From assembly GCF_033958435.1 (NCBI RefSeq), contig NC_134138.1, positions 189,197,298 to 189,261,297 of the forward strand: 64,000 nucleotides of DNA. Reading direction: 5' to 3'. A program made the position numbers and the translations under genes. Within the stretch, counting starts at the first letter, position 1; every line of letters starts with the position of its first letter. The DNA is from Carettochelys insculpta (taxonomy: Eukaryota; Chordata; Testudines; Carettochelyidae). A model generated the notes under the pieces. The model was not told the DNA's origin. It searched no databases and worked only from the letters and a program-made list of their open reading frames with translations. Positions 42,750-54,378 of this stretch are shown piece after piece.

Positions 42750-44289
42750 CTACTGTCCAGTGCTTGGGGTTGGCGGGCACGACCCTCGCCTCGGCCTCAG
42801 CCCTGGCCAAGGCTGGCTGGGGGCCGGGCGAACCAGCAGATACGGCTGGCGGGTGTCAGCAGGCCCCAGGTCCCCCTCGGCGGAAAGCCCCTCGGTGGCG
42901 GATGGCGGTGGGACGGCGGGTGGAGCGGCGGGTGGAGCGGGCAGGGTGGGCAGAGCAGCGGCCGGCGCGGCATGGGGGGCCAGGTAGTCTGCAGTGTGCT
43001 CAAAAGTGCACATAAAGGCCCCCCATGCCTCCTGGTGCCAGGCCAGCGCCCGCTCCTGCAGTTGCAGGTGCCGCTCGTCCACCTGCAGGCGCTGCTCCGG
43101 TACCTCCAGCTGTCGCCAGAGGGTCGCCAGCTGCTGGGGGTCCGTCGCCGTCCGGTGGTGGTGCTGGGTCTGCCGTCGGCCCTGTCCTGGGGCTGGTTGA
43201 TGCTCCGCCGAGGGGCTGGCCTGCAGCGATGGCCCCGGTGGGCTCTCTGGGACCACTGACACCTCGCTGGCGCTCTCCAGGCCCTCTGATGGTGCAGCTG
43301 CGGAACACAGGGGGGGAAGAAGAGTGGAGACAGCCGTTAGTGTGGCCCCCGAGCCGTGGCCCTTGTCCCCCCACCACTCTGCTGCTGGTTTCCCATCCCC
43401 GTCCCCGGGTGATGCTGCTGCTGCTGATGGGTGTCCCACCCCCTCCCCCCGGGGGACCCTAGGTTCCGCTCCCCCCATCCCCAGGGATGGGGCATGGCAC
43501 TGTCCTTCTGGGGGGGCAGGGGCTGATGCACTCTTCTGAGGGACATGCGACTGCTGTCCTTGGGGCCATGGTCATCTGGGCATGTGGAGGGCCCTCGTCA
43601 TGTCTGTTGTCCCCGTCCCTCAACCCCGGGGGTGTGCACCAGGGGGTACATACCTGACGGTCTGCTCCCATGGTCGGGGGACACCCTCTGGGCGGACACC
43701 CTGCTGGAGCTCTGGGACGGCAGCGCGATGTGGACCCCCCGCATCGCTGGAGGAGGATTCCCCCTCCTCCTTCAGCATCCCAGGGGTGGGCTCCTGGGGG
43801 GGCCCCTGGGGTGCGGGGCTTGCCTCCGGGGCGGACTCCGCCTCCGGGGCCAGCTGAGGCTCGTTGGCCGAGGTGTCAAGAGTGGCTGGCGGGGAGGAGA
43901 TGTGCCGGGGGCCCAGGATTTCCCTGAGCTCCCTGTAAAAGGGGCAAGTGGTGGGGGTGGCCCCAGATCAGCTGGCCGCATCCCGGGCCCGGGCGTAACC
44001 CTGCCGCAGCTCCTTGACCTTACTCCTGACATGGTCAGGAGTGCGGGCAGGGTGACCCCGGGTGGCCGGGCCCTCGGCCACCCGAGCGAACGCATCCGCG
44101 TTCCACCTCTTGCTCCTCATTACCTGGAGCACCTCCTCCTCGCCCCAGAGCCCCAGCAGGTCCCAGATCTCGGTCTCTGTCCAGGAGGGGCCCCGCTGCC
44201 TCTTCCAGGGCTGTCTGCCAGGTTGGGAGCCCTGGCTCCCCTTGGTGGGGGGTGCCCTGGGGGTGCTTGGGGGGCTGGTGGGCGGCCAT
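42750..44289 (-). pseudogene. Harbinger Myb/SANT-like protein gene, decayed
   Basis: Minus strand, same plan as the Harb-1 partner gene. Exon 1 (44289-43654, donor GTATGT) encodes MAAHQPPKHPQG, then the Myb/SANT-like domain (GPSWTETEIWDLLGLW, RSKVKELRQGYARARDAAS). Exon 2 (43297-42750, acceptor CCGCAG) encodes VVPESPPGPSLQ, the glutamine/leucine-rich helix (QLEVPEQRLQVDERHLQLQE) and a proline/alanine tail to a TAA/TAG-type stop at 42750. Lesions: a 1-nt shift in the G-run at 44244-44253 near the start, TGA at 43970-43968 where Harb-1 has CGA, and one extra base in the run at 43735-43740. Splice sites look intact and keep the conserved frames in register, supporting the intron (43298-43653). 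Confidence 0.75.
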
Positions 44290-44728
44290 CGCAGCGGCGG
44301 GGGGTGTCTTTGGGCTGCAGGGAGGCATGCAGGCTGGCCGCGTGTTACTGCTGCTGCCTGCACGCGCTCTCAGCTTCCTGCACAGGTAGGCAGGGGGCGG
44401 GGAACTTTAAGGGGCTGCTGCATGCGGCGACCATAGAGCTCAGGGGCTGGAGAGAGCGTCTCTCAACCCCTCAGCTGATGGCCGCCATGGCGGACCCCAC
44501 TATTTTGACGTTGCGGGACGCGGATTGGCTGCACGTGCCCTACTTTGACGTTCAACGTTGAAGTAGGGCGCTGTTCCCACCTCCTGATGGGGATAGCGAC
44601 TTTGACGTCTCGCTGCCTTACGTCGATGTCTACTTCTAAATAGCGCTCGCCACGTGTAGACGTGGCAGGCGCTATTTCAAAGTTGGCGCGGCTACTTCGA
44701 AGTAGCCGGCACGTGTAGACGCGGCTTA

Positions 44729-45233
44729 TGGGTCATATCTGGGTTTGTTGATGAGGGAAATCTGGGTAGGGAACATCTGAGGAAAGTAGGTGAAGGAGCC
44801 AAGGCCAATATTGGTCTCACCGTTTGTCATTACAGCAGCAGTCTCCTCCTGATTGCAGCTGAGATCCTGCAGTGGGAGGAATAGTGGGCATGGCTGGGAG
44901 ACTGTTCCTCAATTTGATACCCCATCCGTCTTGGTAATTAGGAGGTGGTGTTCCAGTAATCCCCAAAGCTCTGCCTGACCATTAAAATCCAGCTGAGCTG
45001 TAGGAATGAATGACAAGACTGCTGGTCATGTGAGTTACATGACAATTGTGAGCCCTGCACTGAAAGGCAAGATTGCATATGCAGTACTGGTTATGGAGCT
45101 AACCAATCTCATATGTGACGACACTGGAGAAGGTAGTTATCCACAGGATGGTGATTAGCTGTTTGCAAGTCGGGAAAAAACACATCTGCCAGATTCTGTC
45201 ACACTTACTCATGAGGCATAGTGACTACGCCCT
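44729..45233. other. Gene-free stretch
   Basis: Nothing recognised. Confidence 0.45.
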
Positions 45234-45470
45234 GGCTGTGTCTATGCTAGCTCCCTACTTCGAAGGGAGCATGGTAAGTAGGGTGTCGGGAGATTATTAA
45301 TGAAGTGCTGTGCTGCATATGCAGCACTTCATTAAGCTAATTTTCACCTGCGGCAACTTCAAAGTGTTAAAGTTCGAAGTGTCAGCTCGTGTGTAGCCGT
45401 GGCCAATCAGCCAGTACTTTGAAGTGCCTTGGCAACTTCAAAGTCCTTTTACTCCTCTGAGTAGTCCAGT
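45234..45470 (+). mobile_element. MITE family B, half copy
   Basis: Starts GGCTGTGTCTATGCTAGC and follows the left half of the 53958-54378 element (GGTAAGTAGGGTGTCGGGAG, AATGAAGTGCTG, CACTTCATTAAGC, AACTTCAAAGT). It stops at TTTACTCCTCTGAGTAG, which is the hairpin centre of the full copy. The right half is missing. Confidence 0.65.
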
Positions 45471-45529
45471 CTGTACTAGTTAACACACAAAAAAGAATAA
45501 TGTATCTGCTCCTATATATTGTTGATAGT

Positions 45530-46410
45530 GTAACCCCTTTTCTCTCCTCCTTGGGTTACTTGGGAGCAGGCAGCGCTCTGTTGAGTGTTGGGGTGCCTGA
45601 GAGGTTCAGTATTAAAGATGATCCTGAGTGTCCCAGTGGTGATATTGGATAGTTGTGAATCCCCTTCCCACCCCTGATTTCTAAAGCTCTGTAAAATGGC
45701 AGTGCCTCCACCTGGCTGGCCCCTGTACACACTTAATGGTGCACCTTGGGAGCCTCCAGGAAACTTATTTCAGTTATAATCTGGATTTAACTCCCAAACA
45801 TTGTAAATAGTATATGTCTAATAGACCACGTAAGAATCAGCACACACCTTTACTTAATTTATGGAGACAGAGTTACAGACATGAATGAATTAAATCAATT
45901 AACAGTATACACAGAAATAAATGAAACATAACTGGCAAGTACACTGCCCTCAGTTCTCCCACCCAAGAGTGTATGCTCTTTAATTATCAAAGTTCTGGTT
46001 ACTTGCTTGCGGTGGTATGCACTGGCTTGCAGACAGCTTGGTCAGGGTTCTATATGTCAGTCCAGGCAAATCAACCAACTGAACAGGGCCTCTGACCTGG
46101 AGCTGGCTCCAGGCTTCTGCAGCTCTCTAACACACAAAGATCAAGTTCCTTTTCTGCGGGGTCTCATCAGCAGGCTGCAGCTCTCCCGTGCAGTTCCTAG
46201 CTGGGAGAAAACTTCACCCTTGCCTGGAAGCAGTCTGTTCAAACAGCATTCTCTGTCCAACAACAGGAGACCACTATCTTCTTTATTACCGCCTGGCCAA
46301 AAAGCCCCTCTTTCCCAAAACCTCATGGGAGTTGTAGTGTCTAGAGCCAGGTTCCTGCACACAGCAACAGCTATAGGTTTCCACATACAGAGGGGACTAC
46401 AATAGAATTT
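45530..46410 (-). repeat. Unclassified repeat, possibly LTR-like
   Basis: Complex mid-GC sequence unlike its AT-rich flanks. On the minus strand it has AATAAAG near 46290, ATTAAAGAGC near 45985 and an A/G-rich 3' end with AAAAGGGGTTACA near 45530. That is compatible with a decayed LTR, but no internal coding region, TSD or paired LTR is visible. Confidence 0.25.
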
Positions 46411-47161
46411 AGTTTTTGTTTTTAGACATGGACCTTGGTTGCATTTATAGCACCTCCTTTTTTGTCCCTGCTAAGGAGGGAAAAGACCTCATAAACCCAA
46501 TCTAATTGTATTCAATGTTTACAATATAAATTGAGTCTCGTGATGTTTCTTAATAGATTAATTGGTTCTCATTTACGGGCCACAGAACTCTCATGCTTGC
46601 TCAGATTACCATAATACACTGACATTATTTAATGTTATTATATGACTTTTCTCATTTCATTTTTTTAAACACAGCACATGCAATGCCTTTTACACCTCAG
46701 CCCCTGCTTTCAGCAAGGAGACACATTATATGGTTATCTTCTCATGAGTTTCATATTAACATTTTTTCTTAATGCCGCAACTCCTGGAGTTCTGTAATTA
46801 TATTCGAATTCCGGCTTTCATTTAAAAAACAGAGTAAGTGTATAGCCCTTGTGACTGTGAAGAAAAGCTTGAAAATGGGAGATCTAAAAACTCAAATCCC
46901 ACTAGCTAAAAGAAGCACCTCACTTTTTTTTTCCTAATTTCCAGGTTTATCTTAGCCTCTTTCTTGATTTCTGGGGGCCTCACACATGATTTTCAAATGC
47001 TTGTGATTAGCTTGACTGAGAAGCTAGTATGTACATAAATATTCCAGTTGAGTTTTATGAGCTTTGCTAGATGTTCATATATTGTGAGACCATTAGGAGT
47101 AAATGCTTTTATAAGATACATCATAATACTAGATGGAAGAAGACCTCTAAATCCTATGGTC
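46411..47161. other. Gene-free stretch
   Basis: Nothing recognised. Confidence 0.45.
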
Positions 47162-47230
47162 TCAGAGGGGTAGCTGTGTTAGTCTGTAGCTTCAAGTTAG
47201 CACCTTGAAGACGAACAAATTTTCTTTAAA
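47162..47230 (+). repeat. Penelope-like repeat fragment
   Basis: GGTAGCTGTGTTAGTCTGTA followed by TTAGCACCTTGAAGACGAAC and AAATTT, a short joined pair of the conserved end words of these reptile repeats. The hammerhead core is absent. Confidence 0.5.
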
Positions 47231-47287
47231 TCCTGTGGCTTTGGTACATTTATACAGAAAGATTATATCCTCCATGACAAGAAATCC

Positions 47288-47837
47288 CGTAAACCCTCAA
47301 AATGTGTGATTTTGAGTTGCACTTAACTTGCATTAACGCGAGTTAAGCGCAACTCAAAATCCTGCTGGCCCTGGCTTAACCTCCCAGCCTAGTGCGGCTC
47401 TGGCTCAGCCCCCTCCCGAACTCTGCTCACCACCCATGCACAGCTCCCCCCCCACGCACAGCTCCGGTTCCATCCCTCTGGCCCAGTTCAACCTCCCCAG
47501 AGCGTGGCTCCAGTTCCATCCTCCTGCCCTGGTTCAGCCCTGCCCACGACCTGTGCACAGCTTTGGCTCAACTCCACCCTCTGCAGCCCTAACCCAACCC
47601 CGGCTTAACCCCCCTGCCCCTCTCCCACAGCTCCAGCCCACCGCCAGGCTTAACCCTCCCCAGTTGCCCCCCCAACCCTAGGACTTACCTTTCCAAAGGT
47701 GCTCCAGGTGCTTCTGCTGCTTCCCTGGCTGCAGAACATGTGTTCTACAAGGGAAAAAAAGCTGCCCCCAACTTATGCAAAATTTGGGTTATGTGAAATT
47801 TGGGAATGCAAACTTCTCATAAATTGAGAGTCTACTG
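47288..47837. mobile_element. Tigger-like MITE, 550 bp
   Basis: The right end in reverse complement is CAGTAGACTCTCAATTTATG, followed outward by TA. The left end CGTAAACCCTCAAAATGTG is a diverged match. Near the left, GTTGCACTTAACTTGC and GCGAGTTAAGCGCAACTC form an inverted repeat. The interior is C-rich. Confidence 0.6.
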
Positions 47838-47839
47838 TA

Positions 47840-49398
47840 TATTGTCAGTGTCCTGGTAAATTGGCGAGATTTGGCAGATGTGCCTAAATACGCATTTCAG
47901 GTCTGGACAGAGGGAATCCCCTACAACATATGAATGGGTGAAACAGCTGGTTTAAATGAGTGAACTGAACCAAAACTTTTCAGTTCTAAAATTTTGTTTT
48001 CGCCTTTAAATACATGTTTTTCATTTTTGTTCACTCTTGCATGGTTTACTTCCAGCTGGAGCAGAAATGGAAAAGGCAAAAAGACCATAAAACAGCTTGT
48101 TCAGCTTTGGTATTTTTTGCTCATCTGAAATCAGAAGAAAACCTTTTCCCATTCAATTTCCAGGCCAAGATTACAGACTACAACTGCCAACTGTTCCATT
48201 TTGGCCAATCTGTACCCTTCTCCCACCCCCATTTAGATCTAGTGTTGACACTCCTTGCCAAAGTCTTGGCAACATTCAGCTGACCTTTTTAACTGGTCTC
48301 AGCAATAAGGTACTGTGTTAATAAAGGAAATCTGCCTGTTTTGCAAATGAATCAGCCATGAGTATGTAATGTGGAGAAAATATTAGTTGATAGTTCGGAT
48401 GTTAATGCTGTCAAAAGACCAGTCTTGGGCTCTCTGATGTTTTCTATTTGTCAAAATATTTTAATTGTTAATTGTCTGCATTGCAATGCCATGTAATTTC
48501 GTTTTGATTAATGGAATATTAAATAGATGCCTGCATTCCTCACATAGGTTGCTGTCTCTATGGATACTTCTTTTGAATATAATTTGGAAAGGATGCATCA
48601 ACAGTGGAGTTTAATGAAAAAGAATAAGCAAAAAATGCTCATTACTTTGTGATACTTAAACAATAACACAGATGTCTTCTCTTTATCACATTTATTCAGT
48701 ATAATTACATTGAGTACTTGAAATTTCAGGCTTCTGTTAGGGCTGTATTCATAAAACAAAAAAGATCTCATGTATGCTGGTCCTGATTCCCATTATATAA
48801 TCACAGAGCAAAGACTATGCATATCCCATTCCTGTTTTAACAAAAGAACACTTGGTTTACGTTTGGGGATTAGGGCAATCCATAGAGCAGATTTACATGT
48901 CAAACACATGAATATTTTACTTTCCAAATAGATACCATTTAACAAAAGATTTCATGTGAGATTCTGAAGAGTTCCAAATATACACATTCACAATTTCCTT
49001 ATGTTCGTTGGCAATGATGGACAAAAGCTAGGGAGAACAGGATAGCTCCCACACTTGTAAAACTTACCTGCTTAAAATTTCAGCAGCTGAATTCATAGTT
49101 TGGTATGTAAATAAGCAATCTGTTTTTCAGAGATACTGAGCATCTAAATATCCCATTTGCTTATAAAGACATGCAGGTTTTCAGTACTTCTGAATATGGA
49201 CCACTGTAATAGGGTCGAGCCAGCACACCCCGTTAGGAAGTAGATGCAGCCAGGTCTAGGGGAGGAAAGGAAATAGCTGTTTAAGCACTAGGTGAAAGCA
49301 ACAGAGAGGGGCTGCAATTAAGTAATGAGAGGCAGCTGATCTCAGGGCCAACAAGGCAGGAAAGCAGTGGAGAGTGAAGTAAGAAGAGACAAGACTGA
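47840..49398. other. Gene-free stretch
   Basis: Nothing recognised. Confidence 0.5.
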
Positions 49399-49401
49399 TA
49401 A

Positions 49402-50115
49402 GGGCTACGTCTACACGTGAAGCCTACATCGAAGTAGCCTATTTCGATGTGGTGACATCGAAATACGCTATTTCGATGAATAACGTCTACACGTCCTCCA
49501 GGGCTGGCAACGTCGATGTTCAACATCGACGTTGCGCAGCACCACATCGAAATAGGCGCAGCGAGGGAACGTCTACACGCCACAGTAGCACACATCGAAA
49601 TAAGGGTGCCAGGCACAGCTGCAGACAGGGTCACAGGGCGGACTCAACAGCCAGCCGCTCCCTTAAAGGGCCCCTCCCAGACACACTTGCACTAAACAGC
49701 ACAAGATCCACAGAGCCGACAACGAGTTGCAGACCCTGTGCATGCAGCATGAATCCCCCGCTGCAGCAGCAGCAGCAGCCAGAAGCCCTGGGCTAAGGGC
49801 TGCTGCACATGGTGACCATAGAGCCCCGCACGGGCTGGAGAGACAGCGTCTCTCAACCCCCCAGCTGATGGCTGCCATGGAGGACCCCACAATTTCGACG
49901 TTGCGGGACGCGGATTGTCTACACGGTCCCTACTTCGACGTTGAATGTCGAAGTAGGGCGCTATTCCGATCCCCTCATGAGGTTAGCGACTTCGACATCT
50001 CGCCGCCTAATGTCGAAGTTAACTTTGAAATAGCGCCCGACGCGTGTAGCCGCGACGGGCGCTATTTCGATGTTAGTGCCGCTACTTCGAAGTAGCGTGC
50101 ACGTGTAGACACAGC
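49402..50115. mobile_element. Harbinger deletion-derivative MITE, copy 1 (714 bp)
   Basis: Bounded by TAA (49399-49401 and 50116-50118). The left end GGGCTACGTCTACACGTG is the transposase-side terminus and the right end (reverse complement GCTGTGTCTACACGTGC) the Myb-gene-side terminus. It keeps both subterminal regions and the first codons of the transposase (ATG at 49751 with five CAG/CTG glutamines, stop after 15 codons), joined directly to the Myb-gene leader. Everything between is deleted. Orientation matches Harb-2. Confidence 0.9.
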
Positions 50116-50118
50116 TAA

Positions 50119-50333
50119 GGAGACCAGCAGTGTTTGGAAAATGGGTTGGCTGGGGTTAGAGAGAGTAGCAGGAGGGAAGAATGCCTGGGCTCCCCACCTC
50201 TCTTCTCCCCTGGCAAGATTGAAAGTCTGGACCATGGCTTGGGAGAAAAGACTGACCAACTCTCCCAGAGAGATGTGGGTGCCGTTTAAACCCTTCAGCC
50301 AAAGGGAGAGGAGTGAGTGCTCTTTTAACTCTC
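50119..50333. other. Spacer between inverted MITE pair
   Basis: 215 bp of ordinary, fairly GC-balanced sequence with no repeat ends. Confidence 0.5.
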
Positions 50334-50336
50334 TAA

Positions 50337-51046
50337 GGCTGCGTCTACACGTGCACGCTACTTCGAAGTAGCGGCAGTAACTTCGAAATAGCGCCCGTCA
50401 CGTCTACACGTGTTGGGCGCTATTTCGAAGTTGAAATCGACGTTAGGCGGCGAGACGTCGAAGTCGCTAACCCCATGAGGGGATGGGAATAGCGCCCTAC
50501 TTCGACGTTCAACATCGAAGTAGGGACGTGTAGACGATCCGCGTCCCGCAACATCGAAATAGCGGGGTCCTCCATGGCGGCCATCAGCTGGGGGGTTGAG
50601 AGATACTCTCTCTCCAGCCCTTGCGGGGCTCTGTGGTCACCGTGGGCAGCAGCCCTTAGCCCAGGGCTTCTGGCTGCTGCTGCTGCAGCTGGGGGTCCGT
50701 GCTGCATATACAGGGTCTGCAACTAGTTCTTGGCTCTGTGTATCTTGCACTGTTTAATGAAAGTGTGTCTGGGAGGGGCCCTTTAAGGGAGCGACTTGCT
50801 GTTGAGTCCGCCCCGTGACCCTGTCTGCAGCTGTGCCTGGCTCCCTTATTTCGATGTGTGCTACTTTGCCGTGTAGACGTTCCCTCGCTGTGCCTATTTC
50901 GATGTTGGGCTGAGCAACGTCGAAGTTGAACATCGACGTTGCCAGCCCTGGAGGACGTGTAGACGTTATTCATCGAAATAGCCTATTTCGATGTCGCAAC
51001 ATCGAAATAAGCTATTTCGAAGTTGGGTGCACGTGTAGACGTAGCC
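50337..51046. mobile_element. Harbinger deletion-derivative MITE, copy 2 (710 bp)
   Basis: TAA on both sides (50334-50336 and 51047-51049). Opposite orientation to copy 1: Myb-side terminus at left (GGCTGCGTCTACACGTG), transposase-side terminus at right. The internal junction is the same as in copy 1, so both descend from one deletion event. Its body is almost identical to the right arm of the dimer at 60785-62080. Confidence 0.9.
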
Positions 51047-51494
51047 TAAAGGTGTTTTTTTTTAATCTTTCCAAAACCTCTTCCCCATAGATGATCTGAT
51101 ACCTCCCCACTTCTTTTGTATCGTTATAATTGTTAATTGTTATTGCCAGCTTATTAATTGTCAGTCTTTGTTTCTCCCAAGTTGTACATTGGAAATACTT
51201 TTGTATGCAAAGAGACACCACTTATTAATGTAATGAACGTAAATGATTGATGGCTGTTATGCAATGTTTATGCTTCTCAATGAAAATAATTAAATATTTT
51301 TTTCTAAAGTATGTTTGTTTGAGTTGTGTATTTACACTTTCAAGAGAGTTGGAGCAATTGCTGCAAATGGAATTAAAAACTAAAAGGCTTTTAAAAGTGT
51401 GTGGAGTTGTGTAGAAGTATGATAGTTAGATGGCATCTAGGGTGCTGACATGCTATCAGCTACCAAAGTATCTCAGTGCTTCACTGTTCTGACT

Positions 51495-51790
51495 ATATTT
51501 ATCCTCCCAACATTGCTATGAATAGGAAAGTGTGATTATCCCCATTTTACAGGTGGAGAATTGAGGCATAGGGAAGCTATAGCTACTTAAGTAGCTAGGT
51601 GCTTAGTGGCATTGAAAGCAGTATAACTCTCAATGGGAGTTATATACCGAGGCACTCTTGATAATCCTACAATGTGCCTATCTGCATCTTTATGGAATCT
51701 ATAAATATCTAGGAAAATCTAGTTCCAAGAGACTAGCTGAAAGTCACACAGGAAGGCTCTGGTAGAGATGGGACTTGAACTTAGATCTCT
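51495..51790 (+). repeat. MIR-type SINE, interrupted
   Basis: The first part reads ATTATCCCCATTTTACAGGT followed by GGAGAATTGAGGCATAGGGA. The second part, GAAAGTCACACAGGAAGGC then GGGACTTGAACTTAGATCTC, follows after about 140 bp of other sequence (51580-51725). Both parts match MIR consensus order and orientation. Confidence 0.75.
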
Positions 51791-51792
51791 GG

Positions 51793-52618
51793 GGCTATAT
51801 CTACACTAGAAGCCTCTGTCAACAGAAACTCTGTTGGAAGACTGCATCTACACACAGAGGCAGGTCAACAGAGCCATTATGCTCTGTTGACAGAGAGTAG
51901 CCAGAATGCCCTGCCCTCTGTTGACACAACAGCTGATCAGAAGCTCTGCAAATGGGGCTGCTCGAGGAACCAGAAGCCCTCTCTGTTGACAGAAGTGTCT
52001 ACACTGCACTCCTGTCGACAACACTCTGTCAACAGAAGTAGCATTCCTCAATTTTTTGAGGGATAACACTATCGAGACAAATGCAGAGTTCTGTTGAGAC
52101 TCTGTCGACAGAACACTTTATGGCTGTTTCTACACAGGCCACTTCCTTTGGAAGTGGCATTCTAATACACGGAGTGAAAGATGCCAGTGATGTACGGATG
52201 CAAATTCCTCATGCCTCATTAGCATAATGTCACATGATTTGGAGTCCAGAAGATCGTTCTTCCGGACTCCAAAACGCCATGTAGAAGCGCGGCCCCCAGG
52301 GGGGCTTCCAGAAGGACATGCTTCTTCTGGAGGCCCCTTCTTCCTGAAAATTTCTGGAAGCTCCCCGGGCTGCGCTTCTACACGGTGTTTTGGAGTCTGG
52401 AAGAACAGTCTTTCGGACTCCAAATCACGTGGTGTTATGCTAATGAGGCAAGGGGAATTTGCATCTGTGCCTCATTAGCATTTTTTGCTACGTGTATTAG
52501 CATGCCACTTCCAAAGGAAGTGGCCTGTGTAGAAACAGCCAATGTGTGTAGACACTCCCTGAGTTATGTCAACAGAAGTCCCCTTCTATCGACAAAAGTC
52601 TCTAGAGTAGACACAGTC
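51793..52618. mobile_element. MITE family D (TGTTGACAGA type), nested insert
   Basis: The left end GGCTATATCTACACTAGAAG pairs with the right end in reverse complement, GACTGTGTCTACTCTAGAG. The interior is rich in CTCTGTTGACAGA and TGTCAACAGA words (51822, 51881, 51919, 51982, 52025, 52101). It is split by the family C element at 52122-52540. Without the insert the element is about 407 bp. Confidence 0.65.
52122..52540. mobile_element. Palindromic MITE family C (419 bp)
   Basis: The left GGCTGTTTCTACACAGGCC, then ACTTCCTTTGGAAGTGGCA, is repeated inverted at the right end. Inner halves also mirror each other: GGAGTCCAGAAGATCG...TTCTTCCGGACTCCAAAACG against GTTTTGGAGTCTGGAAGAAC. Inserted in family D. 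There is no convincing TSD (TAT and AAT flanks). Confidence 0.75.
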
Positions 52619-52619
52619 T

Positions 52620-53954
52620 GCCTTTCCCAACTACTGGACAATCCTCTTTCTCTCCAATGAGTATAGATACAGTAGGTGGGGTTGGTTGATGAATGTGTTC
52701 AGACTGCATTCTTCCATTTCACTATGATCCAATTGGGGTATATTAGAAATGAAGTTAAGAAGTGATGAAGGTGTGGAGCTGGACTTCTCAGGTAGTGTAT
52801 TCACCTTCCAGGCTGAATTTGTAAGTCTGGGAATTAAACAAAACATCTTTTTACCTGTAAATTGGTCTAACTCAACTTTGCACAAATGGTCTTAGATTTA
52901 TTGCTTGAATAAGATGCTAACTCAAGTTATTTTGGAGGGCAGAAGAAAAAGACTGAACAAAAATTAAATTGGAAAGAGATCCCTGTTTACCAAACTATCA
53001 ACAATTTAAGATATATGAATAACTTGAATTTATAAATAATTTTAATTATAAAGGACAGCAGACCCATAGGTCTAATGTGTATATGAAATTATTTCCACCT
53101 TCACTGAAATTATGCAGCTACCTGAGAAGCGGAGTGGAACAATTGTTTAGCAGTGCAGGATTGATTTTTAGATAGGCAGCAGAATTCTTACAACTAGTGA
53201 TATAGATTTTTCATAGCTGGAAATGATCTGTAGTTAAGTTTTCCAGCTCACCTGCAGCACAGTAATTGAGAATGAATCTATGAGAAAGTCCAGCTAGTGT
53301 ATGTTGTAGCTTAAAATAAAGAGAACATATCCTTTTAGTGTGGTGCATTACTCAGTATGTTTCATTTAACACATTGATACTTGAAAAAGAAGAAACCTTT
53401 ACAGTATACAGAACGAGTCTGAGTAGAGTAATAGCCAAATCAGTCGAGGGAGACAGAAGTACAAATAGGAGTCTTACAAATCACACAATAGGCTCTTCCT
53501 CCTCCTCTAAGTGTTACTTCCAAAATCATTTGTGCTTAGAAGGCACAAATAAATACCCCTGCAACGACTCTTGAGCTGACTTGCTTGTTCTTTGTGATCT
53601 ACTCATAGATTGGCAATTACACTTGTGGATGATGATGATTGGATGGGCCTTTTAAACAGAACATCATAGAACATGATTTGCCAGAGAGTCTGCTGCTGTA
53701 TTTTAATAAAAATAGATTTTTACCATGCTGAAAGATATTATCCATTTTTTTTTCCTGAAAGGGCTATTGGAATGATACCTGATGTCTAACAGTTATACTT
53801 TTGAATTGAAGACAGGCTTGCTTCTTAAGCTTTAGTTAGTAGGTACTAGAGTAGAGGAACCTTTTCAGTTTCATAGAATCTTTGAAGCCTAATTTTAATT
53901 CACCTCCACAGGCTTCAAATCTGAAAGTGCATTGATTTTAATGATTCTTTTCAT
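52620..53954. other. Gene-free stretch
   Basis: Nothing recognised. Confidence 0.5.
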
Positions 53955-53957
53955 TAA

Positions 53958-54378
53958 GGGCTTGTCTACACTACCACCTTCCTTTGAAGGAAGGATGGTA
54001 ATTAGGGTGTTGAGAGTTTACTAATGAAGTGCTGCCGTGCGTAGGCAGCACTTCATTAAGCAAATTCCCCCCTGCAGCAACTTTGACGTTTTAAACTTCG
54101 AAGTACCAGCACGTGTCTAGCCACAGCACACCCGCCGGTTCTTCAAAGTGATGAGGCAACTTTGACGTCGCCTTACTCCTCAAAAGGAGTAAGGGGACTT
54201 CAAAGTTGTCCTGGCATGTGTCTAGCGGAACTTTGAAGTTGCCATGGGGCGGGTGTGTGCGGGGGGGAGGAATTGCTTAATGAAGTGCTGTCTGTGCACA
54301 GCAGCACTTCATTAGTAAACTCCCAACACCCTAATTACCATCGTTCCTTCAAAGGAAGGTGGTACTGTAGACACAGCC
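53958..54378. mobile_element. Palindromic MITE family B, full copy (421 bp)
   Basis: The left end GGGCTTGTCTACACTACCAC and the right end in reverse complement GGCTGTGTCTACAGTACCAC bound a full-length inverted repeat. Mirrored inner blocks include CTTCCTTTGAAGGAAG, TAATTAGGGTGTTG, TAATGAAGTGCTG and a central CTCCTCAAAAGGAG. The flanks TAA and TGT do not match. Confidence 0.75.

Larger units (their letters stand above)
40741..44725. mobile_element. PIF/Harbinger DNA transposon (Harb-2), two genes
   Basis: A 4.0-kb element in opposite orientation to Harb-1. The left TIR is GCTACGTCTACACATGAATG. The right TIR in reverse complement is GCCGCGTCTACACGTGCCGG. TTA lies at both sides (40738-40740 and 44726-44728), the canonical Harbinger TSD. 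It carries convergent transposase (plus) and Myb-like (minus) genes with introns in the same places as Harb-1. Both genes have stops, several at former CpG sites. The terminal region shows more CG-to-TG/CA changes than Harb-1 (ACTTTGACG for ACTTCGACG), so it is probably the older copy. Confidence 0.9.

Noticed and set aside
43545..44561. 338-codon plus-strand open frame
   Set aside because: Mirror of the 398-codon case: antisense to the Harb-2 Myb-like exon 1, no independent support.
49449..50095. Roughly 100-codon frames repeated in the Harbinger MITEs (also at 50420-50973, 61050-61367 and 61443-61996)
   Set aside because: Near-identical because the DNA copies are near-identical; they span subterminal repeats and show no conserved protein features. 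One pair is exactly identical simply through recent copying.
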